A DNA stretch of 53,787 nt, taken from the NCBI GenBank assembly GCA_937957915.1, contig CALGNZ010000073.1, positions 1-53,787 of the forward strand, written 5' to 3'. This DNA is from an uncultured Granulosicoccaceae bacterium. GTDB taxonomy: Bacteria; Pseudomonadota; Gammaproteobacteria; Granulosicoccales; Granulosicoccaceae. The translations under genes and the position numbers were made by a program. The notes under the pieces are model-generated. The model worked only from the letters and a program-made list of their open reading frames with translations, was not told the origin of the DNA and did not search any database. Below, one piece after another: positions 26,716 to 35,802 of this stretch; within the stretch, counting starts at the first letter, position 1; every line of letters starts with the position of its first letter.

Positions 26716-27936
26716 TCAACAATCCTGCAAGTTGTTAACACCATACACCCTAAGCACTGTGTCGCTTCCTGCAATCGGGTGCTCGCCCAAGTCAACAGCG
26801 GGCAGATCTGCCCGCTTCGCCACCGCCTCGCTCAGCAATGTCGACACACCCAGCTGCTTGGTCATGCCCTCAAGACGCGCTACCTCATTAGCTGCCCTGC
26901 CAACAACGGAAAACTCCAGCCGCGATGGCGCACCGATGTTGCCAAAAAGCACCTCACCAAAGTGCACCGCAACACCGTAACTCAGTTCATCTTTGCCAGC
27001 CTTGACACGTTCAAGGTTGGTTTCCTGAAGTTTATTACTGGCCGCCTTCAGTGCACGAACAACCTGACAGAATGCTTCGGATTCCTCCGTATCATTGCGA
27101 GCCGGGAAAATAGCCAAAACGGCATCACCAATAAACCGCAGCACTTCCCCACCCTGCTCAATAACTGCACCGGCCGTGCAGGAAAAGTAGTCATTGATAT
27201 CATCGAGAAACTCTCGCCCACTGACGCGGGAAGCCCGCTCCGTGGAACCGCGCATATCGCTGTACCAAATAACCGCGTTAACTGATTCAACATCGCCCCG
27301 CTTAATTCGGCCTTTACGAATCTGCCCACCTGCATCGGCACCGAGATAGGTGTTGAGAATATTGTTCGTGCGCGTCGCTTCCATATGGATTTTACTGGCA
27401 ACAGCCAGTGCCACTTCAACTTCTCGCAACACATTGAGTCTTGTTTCAGTAAATCCGCCGGGCGTCGAAGTTGCCCACGAACCAGCCAGACCCTCCGGAT
27501 CATCGCGCATTTTTGCGATATCGTTAAACGGCTGGGTGAACGCGCGATAGTCGGTGAAACCCTCCGCCGCAACGTCCTTCAAAATGCCGAAATCGTGCAT
27601 TTGCTCATCACCGGTCAGGTGGCGCCTCAACTCGGTTAAGCCATTTTCGATCATGAAATAAAACGGGCTCTCAACCCAGTTACCAAGGTCGGGAGCGTGG
27701 GGGTAGTACGTTTCGCTGGTTGGTTGTTCACGATACCAGGTGTAGGAGACCGCTCGGAACAGCGGGTGCAGGGTATTCAGCGCAATATGCGCTCGACCCA
27801 CCGGCACGCCGCAGGCAACCAACTCGACACAGGCCTGCTCAAGACAGGTTTGCAGATCGACATTCTGCAAGGCCCGGCGCAGCAGATTGCCGACGACCGA
27901 GCTCGGATCAAGTGTTTGGCGGGCAGATTCGTTCAA
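26716..27936 (-). CDS. Class III adenylate/guanylate cyclase with uncharacterised N-terminal domain
   Basis: 406 residues. About 200 N-terminal residues are of unknown type and contain no membrane segment. A class III nucleotidyl cyclase catalytic domain follows (about 215-400). The metal-binding aspartates are Asp227 (WYSDMRGST) and Asp271 (FIGDAVLAIFP). The transition-state residues Asn350 and Arg354 are present (GRAANEVARLE). The usual substrate-base Lys is Arg267, and the usual base-selecting Asp is Arg347, so specificity for ATP or GTP cannot be predicted. The protein is soluble and probably cytoplasmic. The ferredoxin gene follows immediately. Confidence 0.88.
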   Translation of the reverse strand: MNESARQTLDPSSVVGNLLRRALQNVDLQTCLEQACVELVACGVPVGRAHIALNTLHPLFRAVSYTWYREQPTSETYYPHAPDLGNWVESPFYFMIENGLTELRRHLTGDEQMHDFGILKDVAAEGFTDYRAFTQPFNDIAKMRDDPEGLAGSWATSTPGGFTETRLNVLREVEVALAVASKIHMEATRTNNILNTYLGADAGGQIRKGRIKRGDVESVNAVIWYSDMRGSTERASRVSGREFLDDINDYFSCTAGAVIEQGGEVLRFIGDAVLAIFPARNDTEESEAFCQVVRALKAASNKLQETNLERVKAGKDELSYGVAVHFGEVLFGNIGAPSRLEFSVVGRAANEVARLEGMTKQLGVSTLLSEAVAKRADLPAVDLGEHPIAGSDTVLRVYGVNNLQDC

Positions 27937-28011
27937 GGCAGCGACTCAGGTAGAAATCCATTTTTGCGTGTCATGTTGCAAGCTGTGCATGCGCGACGCG
28001 CCTGTTAAAGA

Positions 28012-28770
28012 CTACTTTGCAGTAAAGCCGCCGTCGACATAAATAATCTGGCCGGTAATGTAGTCAGATGCCGTGCTACTCAGAAAAACGGTGATGCCAT
28101 CAAGATCACTCAACTCACCATTACGACCTATTGCTGTTTGAGCCGCATTTTTGGCAGCGACTTCCGGATTGTCGAAAACTGCCTGGGTAAGCGATGTAGG
28201 AAAAAAACCCGGTGCTATCGCATTGCAGCAAATGCCATCCGCTGACCAGGACTCTGCCATCGCACGTGTTAGCTGTGCAACGCCACCTTTACTTGCCCCG
28301 TAGGCGATACTGTTTGCAAACGCTCGCTCCGATTGTAACGAGGCTATATTGATCACCTTGCCACCACCTCGCTTGCGCATACCCGGCACCACTTCGCGCG
28401 CCAGGAAAAACGGCACTGTCAGATTCAGCGCAAGGGTCTGATCCCAGCTTTCGCGAGTGATGTCTTCGCTTGGTTGACGCAGATTCACCCCGGCGGTATT
28501 ACACAGGATATCTACTGGACCTGTTAGCGCGACTGCATCTGACAGCAGATCTTTGCAATCAATTGTCTGCAAATCGGCGGCGATTGCCACGCCCTGGCTC
28601 GCGATCTCCTGCATTGTCTCATCGAGACGCGTGGAGTCGCGCCCAACCGCAACGATAGTCGCTCCGGCATTGGCAAGCGCGATAGCCTGACGCCTGCCAA
28701 TCCCTGATGTGGCGCCAGTCACCAGTGCAGTTTTTCCATCTAACGAAAACAGATCTTGGTTGTTTTTCAT
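28012..28770 (-). CDS. SDR-family oxidoreductase (gluconate 5-dehydrogenase/KduD-like)
   Basis: 252-residue classical short-chain dehydrogenase. The NAD(P) motif TGATSGIG is at 18-25 and NTAG at 91-94 (instead of NNAG). The catalytic Ser144, Tyr157 and Lys161 lie in YGASK. The C-terminus ITGQIIYVDGGFTAK is typical. The opening FSLDGKTALVTGATSGIG and overall spacing resemble gluconate 5-dehydrogenase and 2-keto-3-deoxygluconate dehydrogenases, but many SDRs share these features, so the substrate is open. The gene is 75 nt upstream (in its own sense) of the cyclase gene, on the same strand. Confidence 0.88.
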   Translation of the reverse strand: MKNNQDLFSLDGKTALVTGATSGIGRRQAIALANAGATIVAVGRDSTRLDETMQEIASQGVAIAADLQTIDCKDLLSDAVALTGPVDILCNTAGVNLRQPSEDITRESWDQTLALNLTVPFFLAREVVPGMRKRGGGKVINIASLQSERAFANSIAYGASKGGVAQLTRAMAESWSADGICCNAIAPGFFPTSLTQAVFDNPEVAAKNAAQTAIGRNGELSDLDGITVFLSSTASDYITGQIIYVDGGFTAK

Positions 28771-29200
28771 TCGGTACTCAGGTGCAGGAAAGAAAGGTCA
28801 TGAACGGCAGGGCCACAGGCTGGCATTTTCCAGTTCACCACTATTGTAATGCGAAAGGTGCTTCGCGGTTAATGGTTGATTCCAGCGGCAACAACCAACC
28901 CGTCATTGGAAGGCAATTCGCTCGGCTCCGAAGCAGATAACGCCCTCCGGCTTTCACCCACTGACCAGCACCAAAAAACCTGTGTGGCTTAAATCTCAGC
29001 ATCTTTTGCATTCGCCCCGTTAGCGAATACCAGCCTGTAATCAATCCCGACAAACTGGTAATGCAAGCCCGCAGGCATGGACTACACTCCTTTTGATGCA
29101 AATTCGCATGTGTGATCTGTTGACAACCAGTCACACAAATTAGCAGTGCGCGACAACTGGCTACTGCATTGTCCAGCTACAAAAAAAAAGAGCAATAAGC
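28771..29200. other. Divergent region between SDR and FAS1 lipoprotein genes
   Basis: 430 bases without a credible gene. TTGACA at 29120-29125 is a perfect -35-like hexamer for the plus strand, but the matching -10 position is poor. A run of A precedes AGAGCAATAAGC before the ATG at 29201. Confidence 0.45.
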
Positions 29201-30613
29201 ATGAGACCCTTACTCCGAACAAAAAACTTCAGGCATTACTCGGCCATTGGCTTTACCGCAGTCTGTCTGTCTCTTAGCGCTTGTGATAGCGCAATGATCA
29301 CTGGCCCTGGCACTGAAGGCGAAGGTACTGAAATGTTAGTGCCGGACACAGGCAACAACATTGTTTCAGTTCTACAGAGCGACGAAGACTTTGAAACTCT
29401 TGTCACCGCAATAGACGCCGCCGGATTGACCGAGTTGCTATCCAGCGTTAACGATTTCACCCTTTTCGCACCCAATGATGCGGCTTTCGAAGCACTGGGC
29501 ACCGAGGCCGTCAACGCATTAATCGCTGATCCTGACACATTGAAAAACATACTGCTCTACCATGTAATATCCGGACAGAGTGTTGATGCCGCCACTGCCA
29601 CCGGGCTTGCCGGTAACTCCGTTGCCAGCGCAAACGACGCTACTTTGGCAATATCATTGGATGGTGATTCACTGCTGATCAACGATGCGACTGTCACCCG
29701 TGCCGATCTTGATGCTTCCAACGGTATCATCCACGAAATTGATAAAGTGCTTACTCCACCGGAGCCCACCAACGGCGGTGAAGAAGGTGCAGGAGATATG
29801 TTTGCGGTCATCCAGGATGACGGTAATTTCACGACACTGACAGCAGCTCTTGAAGCGGCCAATCTCAATACCGTTTTAGCAAACACGGATAAGACCTATA
29901 CCCTGTTTGCCCCGAACGATGCCGCATTCGAAGCACTGGGAACCGAGACAGTAAATGCGCTTCTGGCGGATACCGACAGACTCACTGACATTCTGCTCTA
30001 CCACGTGATAGCAGATCAATCAGTAGATTCTGCAACTGCTATCGGCCTTGCCGGCACATCAGTACCAAGTGCCAACAGCGACAGCCTGGCTATATCACTC
30101 AGCGGTTCTGATTTATTGATCAATGATGCGACTGTTACCCGCGCTGATGTCGCTACGTCTAATGGTCTGGTACATGAAATTGACAAGGTTCTGTTGCCAC
30201 CTTCTGATGTCGACGTAGTTGCAACTCTGGCTAATATGCCTGAATACAGCACTCTGGTTTCACTGGTTCAGTCAGCTGATCTCGCTGCTACTCTGGCAGA
30301 TGCCACAAAGAGCTACACTGTTTTTGCGCCAACCAACGAAGCCTTTGCTGCACTCGATGCAACATTACTCGCCGGCCTCGCTACAGACATGGCAGCGCTG
30401 ACAACGGTGCTTCTCGGTCACACAATTGAAGACACCGTAAACTCGTCGACTGCCGCCACACTGGTCGGTCAGAATATAACTACCCTCAGCGGCGCCGAAT
30501 GGCCGGTAGCACTGACTGGTGATGTATTGAGTATTGGTGGTGCCAATGTTATTGAGGCTGATGTCGCGGCATCGAATGGCATCATTCACGGTATCGACGC
30601 TGTACTGCAATAG
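29201..30613 (+). CDS. Lipoprotein with three fasciclin (FAS1) domains
   Basis: 470 residues. The N-terminal signal ends in lipobox LSAC with Cys28, so it is probably lipid-anchored. The residue after Cys is Asp, the E. coli inner-membrane retention signal, though other Gammaproteobacteria differ. Three FAS1 domains lie at about 52-186, 199-333 and 338-470. Each has the H1 box (FTLFAPNDAAFEALG, YTLFAPNDAAFEALG, YTVFAPTNEAFAAL). Domains 1 and 2 also have YHVI and are close copies of each other; domain 3 is more diverged and lacks the Tyr-His pair. FAS1 proteins usually mediate adhesion. The gene stands alone with its own terminator. Confidence 0.92.
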   Translation: MRPLLRTKNFRHYSAIGFTAVCLSLSACDSAMITGPGTEGEGTEMLVPDTGNNIVSVLQSDEDFETLVTAIDAAGLTELLSSVNDFTLFAPNDAAFEALGTEAVNALIADPDTLKNILLYHVISGQSVDAATATGLAGNSVASANDATLAISLDGDSLLINDATVTRADLDASNGIIHEIDKVLTPPEPTNGGEEGAGDMFAVIQDDGNFTTLTAALEAANLNTVLANTDKTYTLFAPNDAAFEALGTETVNALLADTDRLTDILLYHVIADQSVDSATAIGLAGTSVPSANSDSLAISLSGSDLLINDATVTRADVATSNGLVHEIDKVLLPPSDVDVVATLANMPEYSTLVSLVQSADLAATLADATKSYTVFAPTNEAFAALDATLLAGLATDMAALTTVLLGHTIEDTVNSSTAATLVGQNITTLSGAEWPVALTGDVLSIGGANVIEADVAASNGIIHGIDAVLQ

Positions 30614-30690
30614 ATACAGATACACACGCGGTGAGTCGCTTTTGATGTAACACTCCCCGCGGGCTGTTCAAAGCCACATGTGTAAATCGA

Positions 30691-30723
30691 AGCTGGTGTC
30701 TTTACGGACACCAGCTTTTTTTT
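30691..30723 (+). terminator. Rho-independent terminator after the FAS1 gene
   Basis: Perfect 10-bp stem AGCTGGTGTC/GACACCAGCT with a 6-nt loop, followed by eight T. It is 77 nt after the stop codon. Confidence 0.93.
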
Positions 30724-30907
30724 GCCTGCCACAAAGGATCGGAAACTCCCAGCGGGCTGATGTTATGACTCTGCAGGTCTGCGATTTCTGCCAGCCAGGG
30801 ACAGGTAAAGACTCTACGCAAAGACCGTGATGCTTAACTTAAGCCGATCCCCCTTGCCCCACCTCCCGTCTTTGGCGGCTACCGATTCGGTGCAGCCGAA
30901 ACCGGGA

Positions 30908-31588
30908 TCAGTGCGACGCTGCTGAAGACAGGCTTGCCTTGCAAAGATCTGCATAGCCGAGTATCGATAACATACCGGTATCGCACTGAAACACGCCGCG
31001 AAACAACATTTCAAAAGCCACGTACATCAATACGATGAGTCCGAGCCACGATATCCACGGATATTTCGCCAACAGATTCATTATCATTGTCGCCGCAAAG
31101 GCCATCAACACAATGGCCAGACCCAGGCCAAACACCAACATGTTGGTATTGCCGTCCGCAATGGCTGCGACCGCCAAAACGTTGTCCAGCGACATCGATA
31201 CATCGGCGATGGTTATTGAAATAAGCGCCTGCTTCAGCGTCCGCTTTGGCGGACCGGTGTAGCCTGCTGCCGGATCATCTGCAGCATCAAGTGCCTCGAC
31301 GGCATGCGCATCTGTCTGTTCACGAATCTCAACAAACAGCCTCCAGCAAACCCACACCAGCAACAAACCACCAACAAAAAGCAAACCGGGTATACCCAGC
31401 AGCTTGGTTGCTACTACCGCAAATACAATTCTCAGTACCGCCGCGATCACCATGCCATAAAGAATGGCCTTCTTGCGCAATTCCGGGGCAAGTGATGCGG
31501 CCGCCATACCAATGATCAGCGCGTTATCACCTGACAAAACGAGATCGGCAATAACAATCGCACCAAAATCAATTATCAGTTCTAGCAT
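30908..31588 (-). CDS. TerC-family integral membrane protein (YjbE-like)
   Basis: 226 residues with about seven membrane helices. The family signature is clear: ADLVLSGDNALIIGMAA near the N-terminus and its repeat-like partner ITIADVSMSLDNVLAVAAIA in the middle. The Asp-Asn pairs in these two halves probably bind a metal ion. TerC/YjbE proteins are linked to metal ion efflux, including manganese loading of exported proteins in Bacillus; this is family knowledge. A Lys/Asp-rich cytoplasmic loop lies between. No Mn riboswitch could be supported in the 249 bp upstream. Confidence 0.88.
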   Translation of the reverse strand: MLELIIDFGAIVIADLVLSGDNALIIGMAAASLAPELRKKAILYGMVIAAVLRIVFAVVATKLLGIPGLLFVGGLLLVWVCWRLFVEIREQTDAHAVEALDAADDPAAGYTGPPKRTLKQALISITIADVSMSLDNVLAVAAIADGNTNMLVFGLGLAIVLMAFAATMIMNLLAKYPWISWLGLIVLMYVAFEMLFRGVFQCDTGMLSILGYADLCKASLSSAASH

Positions 31589-31837
31589 TAAACAGGATCC
31601 TGCCTTATCACAATAGCGGTAGTTAATCGATGTGAGCGGTTATCGATGTAGGAGATAGGTTTTGGCGGGCGTACGGCGGCGAGTACTACTCTGTTGCTTA
31701 TTAGATTGCACACCACGCACTAGCTGCGACAAGCCTGCAAAAGCGGCGACTCGGCTGAGCCGCCTGTAAACAGGCCGGCAATAGTACCCGCTAATTATAA
31801 CCCTGGTAGCTACACGATCGAGCTTCAGACTCCACTA

Positions 31838-34303
31838 CTAACCGCCCATAACTCTGGGTAGCCACAGTACAAGCTGCGGGAATGCGAAGATCAGCATCAA
31901 GCCCACAAGCTGCACCAACATGAACTGCATCATACCAAGGTAGATGTCTTTCAAATCCCAATCAGGTACCACGCCCTTCAAAAAATAGGCCGAGAGCGCA
32001 ACCGGCGGCGAAAGCCAGGCCGTTTGCAGGTTCACTGCCACAAGAATTCCGAACCATACCATGAGGTCATAGCGGTCAAGCCCGTGCACCGAGAGTGCCT
32101 CGACTGTCGGCAGCAGAATCGGAACCACGATCAGGACGATTGGCACCCACTCGAGCGGCCAGCCCAAAAGAAAGATCAGCGCCATCACCAGCAGCAGGAT
32201 CAGATAGGGTGACATATCGAGACCCAGGAGCATCTCTGTCATCATCTTGGGGGTTCCAAGAAAGCTGAACTCGGCACCAAAGAAGTTGGAGGCCGCAACC
32301 AGGAACATGATAAGCACCGTGATCTCCAGCGCTTTGATCAGGCTGTCAAAAAAGCCGGGGATGTTGAATTTACCATAGCCGATTGAAAGCAGGATCGAGC
32401 CAAAGGCTCCCATGGCAGCGGCTTCGGCAGGAGTCGCAAAGCCAAGCAGAATCGAGCCCAACGCGAAGGAAATAAGAATCGTCGGCGGCATAAGGCCTGC
32501 GAAGAATTCGTTCCACAGATCCGAGAAGTAGAAGTCATCGCCAAGGTCTTTGTCATAGATTGCCCGGCCCAGGAACGCCAGCAACACAATGAATGCACCA
32601 AATACGATCGACCAGATCGGTAAACCGCCGTTGCCCATGTTCGCGAAGATCATGTAGAGGTTAAACACCACGGCAATTGGCACAGCGATTCGCAGAATGC
32701 TCAAGCTGCGATAGGCGGCATAGGCAAACGCCGTGGCCACCAGAAACACAACCAGGCCACCAAACGGCATCAGTCCGGCAAAAGCACCGCCTACGCCAAG
32801 ACCAAAGATGCGGCACACGGTCAGCACGCCGAGGCAGATCAGGGCGACTTCAGCACCATAGAATCTGGACGTGTCCGGCTGGTCTTCTTCGGAAAGAATA
32901 GGCCCCAGTTGAGGGTTAAGCCAGCATCGGCCCAGTGTGTAGAACAAATAGAGCGAGGCCAGAATCGCACCGGGGATGAACGCACCACGGAACAGATCCA
33001 GTGTTGAGACTTCCAGCACGGGGCCCATCACAATCAACATAATCGATGGCGGAATCAGAATACCCAGCGTACCACCCGCCGTGATCGTGCCAGCGGCGAG
33101 TTTCACATCGTAGCCGGAGCGAGTCATTGTGGCGCCCGCCATAATGCCGAGCAGTGTCACCGAGGCGCCCACAATCCCGGTCGCGGCGGCAAAGATGGTC
33201 GAGACGATCAAAACCGCTATAAAAAGCGAGCCGCGCACGCGGGCCATGATCATCTGGATCGACGCAAACAGACGCTCCATCAATCCGGCTGCTTCCATGA
33301 CGATACCCATCAACACGAACAGAGGCACAGCCATGAGCTGATCGTTCAGCATGGTGGAATTAGTGTTCAGCGTCATCAGAAGCGTGGTCAGTTTGAAATT
33401 CGCACCCCAGATGCCGAACACAAAGGCGAGGAAGATCAGCGTGAACGCGATGGGGAAACCAATGAAGATCACAAACAGCATTGCGCCAAGCATGATCAGA
33501 CCGATGATGGGTTTATCAAGGTTTGGTGTTGCACTCATCACATCAGTGAACCATGCACCACCCGGTACGATGTCGGGTAAAAAGACTGCCAGCACCAGCC
33601 AAATCAGGAAAATCAAATAAATTGGCAGGGCTCGCAAGAACCAGCGTTCCCGTTCCTTACCCATTTTATGGAAGGCGCGGAAAATCTCGGGAATGCCCTG
33701 AATCGTCAACAGGAAAGCACCGACCGGCATAGCCAGACGGGCCGGCCATATCAATGGCCCCCAGGCACTGTCGACCTGCATGGTTTCGCCGGTTGAATAA
33801 GCCAGCCACCAGAATTCTGCCGACACGATGGTGAAGAAAATCATCGAAGGGATAAAGAACAACAGGTACAGCGTCGCATCGACGGTTGCCTGTGTCTTGT
33901 CAGACCAGAATCGATAAAGGAAGTCCGCTCGAATATGAACGCCGCGCATCAGCCCGTAACCCGCAGCGGCCATAAACAGCACACCGGCAATCATGCGACT
34001 GGTGTCGTAGACCCAAAGCGTGGGCCCAAGATTGAGAGAACGAGCCAGATCCTCGAAGCCAGCGTTTTGCAGGATCGAGAAGGAGTTGCGCGAGATCACT
34101 TCGAAGACGACCACAGCGATCAAGGGCACGAGGAGCAGTGCGATGATCTGACCTGCACGATAGTTTATAAGGTCGATGGCAGCCGTGATCGGGCGCTGCC
34201 AGGGCGTCATGTCCTCGGGTGTTTCACCCGGGGCTTCGGCGCGTCGCTCGGCGATAAGCTCGTCCGCGATTTCCAGATCGTCTGGATTCGGTTCTTCAGC
34301 CAT
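31838..34303 (-). CDS. TRAP transporter fused small and large permease (DctQM)
   Basis: 821-residue inner-membrane protein. A charged N-terminus precedes a DctQ domain (about 38-215, four helices). The DctM domain (about 260-815) contains LMGIVMEAAGLMERLF, AATGIVGASVTLLG, ITAGGTLGILIPPS and ATPAEAAAMGAFGS. Between about 470 and 600 there is an extra stretch with around four membrane helices that a typical 425-residue DctM lacks. TRAP systems use an ion gradient to import organic acids or similar compounds. It is downstream of its binding protein gene after a 232-nt hairpin-rich gap. GC content seems higher than in neighbouring genes. Confidence 0.92.
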   Translation of the reverse strand: MAEEPNPDDLEIADELIAERRAEAPGETPEDMTPWQRPITAAIDLINYRAGQIIALLLVPLIAVVVFEVISRNSFSILQNAGFEDLARSLNLGPTLWVYDTSRMIAGVLFMAAAGYGLMRGVHIRADFLYRFWSDKTQATVDATLYLLFFIPSMIFFTIVSAEFWWLAYSTGETMQVDSAWGPLIWPARLAMPVGAFLLTIQGIPEIFRAFHKMGKERERWFLRALPIYLIFLIWLVLAVFLPDIVPGGAWFTDVMSATPNLDKPIIGLIMLGAMLFVIFIGFPIAFTLIFLAFVFGIWGANFKLTTLLMTLNTNSTMLNDQLMAVPLFVLMGIVMEAAGLMERLFASIQMIMARVRGSLFIAVLIVSTIFAAATGIVGASVTLLGIMAGATMTRSGYDVKLAAGTITAGGTLGILIPPSIMLIVMGPVLEVSTLDLFRGAFIPGAILASLYLFYTLGRCWLNPQLGPILSEEDQPDTSRFYGAEVALICLGVLTVCRIFGLGVGGAFAGLMPFGGLVVFLVATAFAYAAYRSLSILRIAVPIAVVFNLYMIFANMGNGGLPIWSIVFGAFIVLLAFLGRAIYDKDLGDDFYFSDLWNEFFAGLMPPTILISFALGSILLGFATPAEAAAMGAFGSILLSIGYGKFNIPGFFDSLIKALEITVLIMFLVAASNFFGAEFSFLGTPKMMTEMLLGLDMSPYLILLLVMALIFLLGWPLEWVPIVLIVVPILLPTVEALSVHGLDRYDLMVWFGILVAVNLQTAWLSPPVALSAYFLKGVVPDWDLKDIYLGMMQFMLVQLVGLMLIFAFPQLVLWLPRVMGG

Positions 34304-34325
34304 GTGGTGTTTCCTTCGCTAGACG

Positions 34326-34523
34326 TGGATTTAAAATCCGCGTTCTCTTTTTCGAAACGTCAGTAGCAAATGACGCTTCGAAAAAAAGAACACACAGATT
34401 CCTGTCAGGAATCGTACCGAGATGAATTTGCTTCAGTGTGCAAGAAGAGCGTACGGGCTCCGCCAGAGCCCGTACTGATTTGAAATTGAATCAGAAAAGC
34501 ACGGGCTTCATTGAGGAGCCCGT
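34326..34523 (-). promoter_or_regulatory. Cluster of hairpins between dctP and dctQM
   Basis: At least four inverted repeats lie in the gap. TTTTTCGAA-x-CGTCA pairs with TGACG-x-TTCGAAAAA (34348-34385). GATTCCT/AGGAATC lies at 34397-34413. A perfect 10-bp GTACGGGCTC/GAGCCCGTAC lies at 34451-34475. ACGGGCTT/GAGCCCGT lies at 34501-34523. A short GGATTT/AAATCC is at about 34328-34340. GAGCCCGTACTGA occurs twice (34466 and 34516). No long T-run follows, so attenuation or mRNA stability of the dctP part is likely. Confidence 0.6.
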
Positions 34524-34535
34524 ACTGAACTGGAA

Positions 34536-35630
34536 CTACTTCAACGTGTCGGCGTGTGCTTTACCCAGGCTTGCATTTGAAGCCTGCGCACCGGCCCAGA
34601 AAGGAACCGCAATGTCGGCAAAATCTTTTTGCGACTGCCAGACTTCTGCGAAAAACTCGTTTTCATCCGCAGCAGCTTGCAATGCTTTCTTTGCAGCAGC
34701 CATATACTCAGTGAAGTAGTCTGCCGGAGTGTCTTCAAGGATAACGCCGTGGTTGTCGGTCAGATCCTTCAGCGCCTTACCGTTTTCATAGATGCGGTAA
34801 GACATAGCCTTGGACAGCGACGCATTCGCTGCAACTTCAAGAGCTTTCTTCTCAACATCGGTCAACTTGTTGTAGACATCGAGGTTCAGATACATATCGG
34901 CGTTTACAACGACCTGGTGTAAGCCCTGCAGATAGTAGTGCTTAAGCACTTTCTGGAAACCGAATACAGAGTCGGGCTTAGGGCAGCACCATTCTGCAGC
35001 GTCGATTGTACCTTTTTCCAGTGCTGGCAAGATATCGCCGCCACCCATTGCAACGGCTGGAACACCGATGTCAGCGTAGGCTGCGCCAACCATGCCTGGA
35101 GGTGCACGGAAACGCATCTTGCGGAAATCGTCCATAGACTCGATTGGCTTAGGGAACCAGCCCAATGCTTCCGGGCCCACTGGCTGTAACATGAAGCCTT
35201 TGACGTTCACGCCCATTTCGCCCCAAAGACGATCATAAAGCTCTTTACCGCCGCCATATTGAAACCAGCTCAGGAAAGCGATGTTGTCCATGCCAACACC
35301 AGCGCCCGCAACGGGAGCACCAAAGAGGTTCGCTGCAACGTGCTTGCCGCCCCAGTAGTGAGTCCACGCAAAGCCAGCTTCAACAAGGCCCGCATCAACT
35401 GCGTCCATGATGTCGCGAGGGCCGACAACGGCGCCAGCAGGCAGCACTTCGATAGTCAGAGAACCACCTGTAAGATCGGAGACGTCCTTGGCGAATTCTT
35501 TCAACATGAACACTTCGTCTGCCGTATCTGAAAGCACAGATTGCACGCGTATTGTGGTAGCGGCATTTGCCGAGCTAACGGCGAGGGAGAGACCCAGCGC
35601 CGCTGCGCTGAGAGTTTGGGCTAATTTCAT
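34536..35630 (-). CDS. TRAP transporter substrate-binding protein (DctP family)
   Basis: 364 residues with a Sec signal peptide (cleavage near SANA, about residue 23). Family features are LPAGAVVGPRDIMDAVDAGL, FRKMRFRAPPGMVGAAYADI (the conserved Arg that binds a carboxylate), and KGTIDAAEWCCPKPDSVFGF. The AAEW pattern resembles the 2-oxo acid/lactate-binding branch (TakP-like), so an organic acid ligand is likely but not proven. A strong ribosome binding site, GGAGGA, lies just before the ATG. It is the first gene of the TRAP unit. Confidence 0.92.
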   Translation of the reverse strand: MKLAQTLSAAALGLSLAVSSANAATTIRVQSVLSDTADEVFMLKEFAKDVSDLTGGSLTIEVLPAGAVVGPRDIMDAVDAGLVEAGFAWTHYWGGKHVAANLFGAPVAGAGVGMDNIAFLSWFQYGGGKELYDRLWGEMGVNVKGFMLQPVGPEALGWFPKPIESMDDFRKMRFRAPPGMVGAAYADIGVPAVAMGGGDILPALEKGTIDAAEWCCPKPDSVFGFQKVLKHYYLQGLHQVVVNADMYLNLDVYNKLTDVEKKALEVAANASLSKAMSYRIYENGKALKDLTDNHGVILEDTPADYFTEYMAAAKKALQAAADENEFFAEVWQSQKDFADIAVPFWAGAQASNASLGKAHADTLK

Positions 35631-35802
35631 AGTTCCTCCACAGGGGTTTCAAATTGAGTAGTCTGTACCCGCCGCGAAGACACTGACGAGCATCCACCGT
35701 ACTATGCTCAGCAGTGATGGCCAAGTCAACAGATAGCGGGCATTTCATCGCAATTACATGCCTTACACGACACCAGCCAGAGGCTCCCCAATACAGCGTT
35801 AG

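Noticed and set aside
26452..27285. Plus-strand open frame of 277 codons
   Set aside because: It lies antisense to the ferredoxin and cyclase genes, which have clear domains; no ribosome binding site or recognisable sequence.
29120..29148. Sigma-70 promoter before the FAS1 gene
   Set aside because: TTGACA is perfect, but no acceptable -10 hexamer lies 16-18 nt downstream, so it was not listed as a promoter.
29236..30252. Several minus-strand open frames inside the FAS1 gene
   Set aside because: They are antisense shadows produced by the repeated composition of the FAS1 domains.
31589..31837. Possible yybP-ykoY manganese riboswitch before the TerC-family gene
   Set aside because: On the minus strand a fragment AGAGTAG resembles one conserved loop, but the second loop and the closing helices could not be found.
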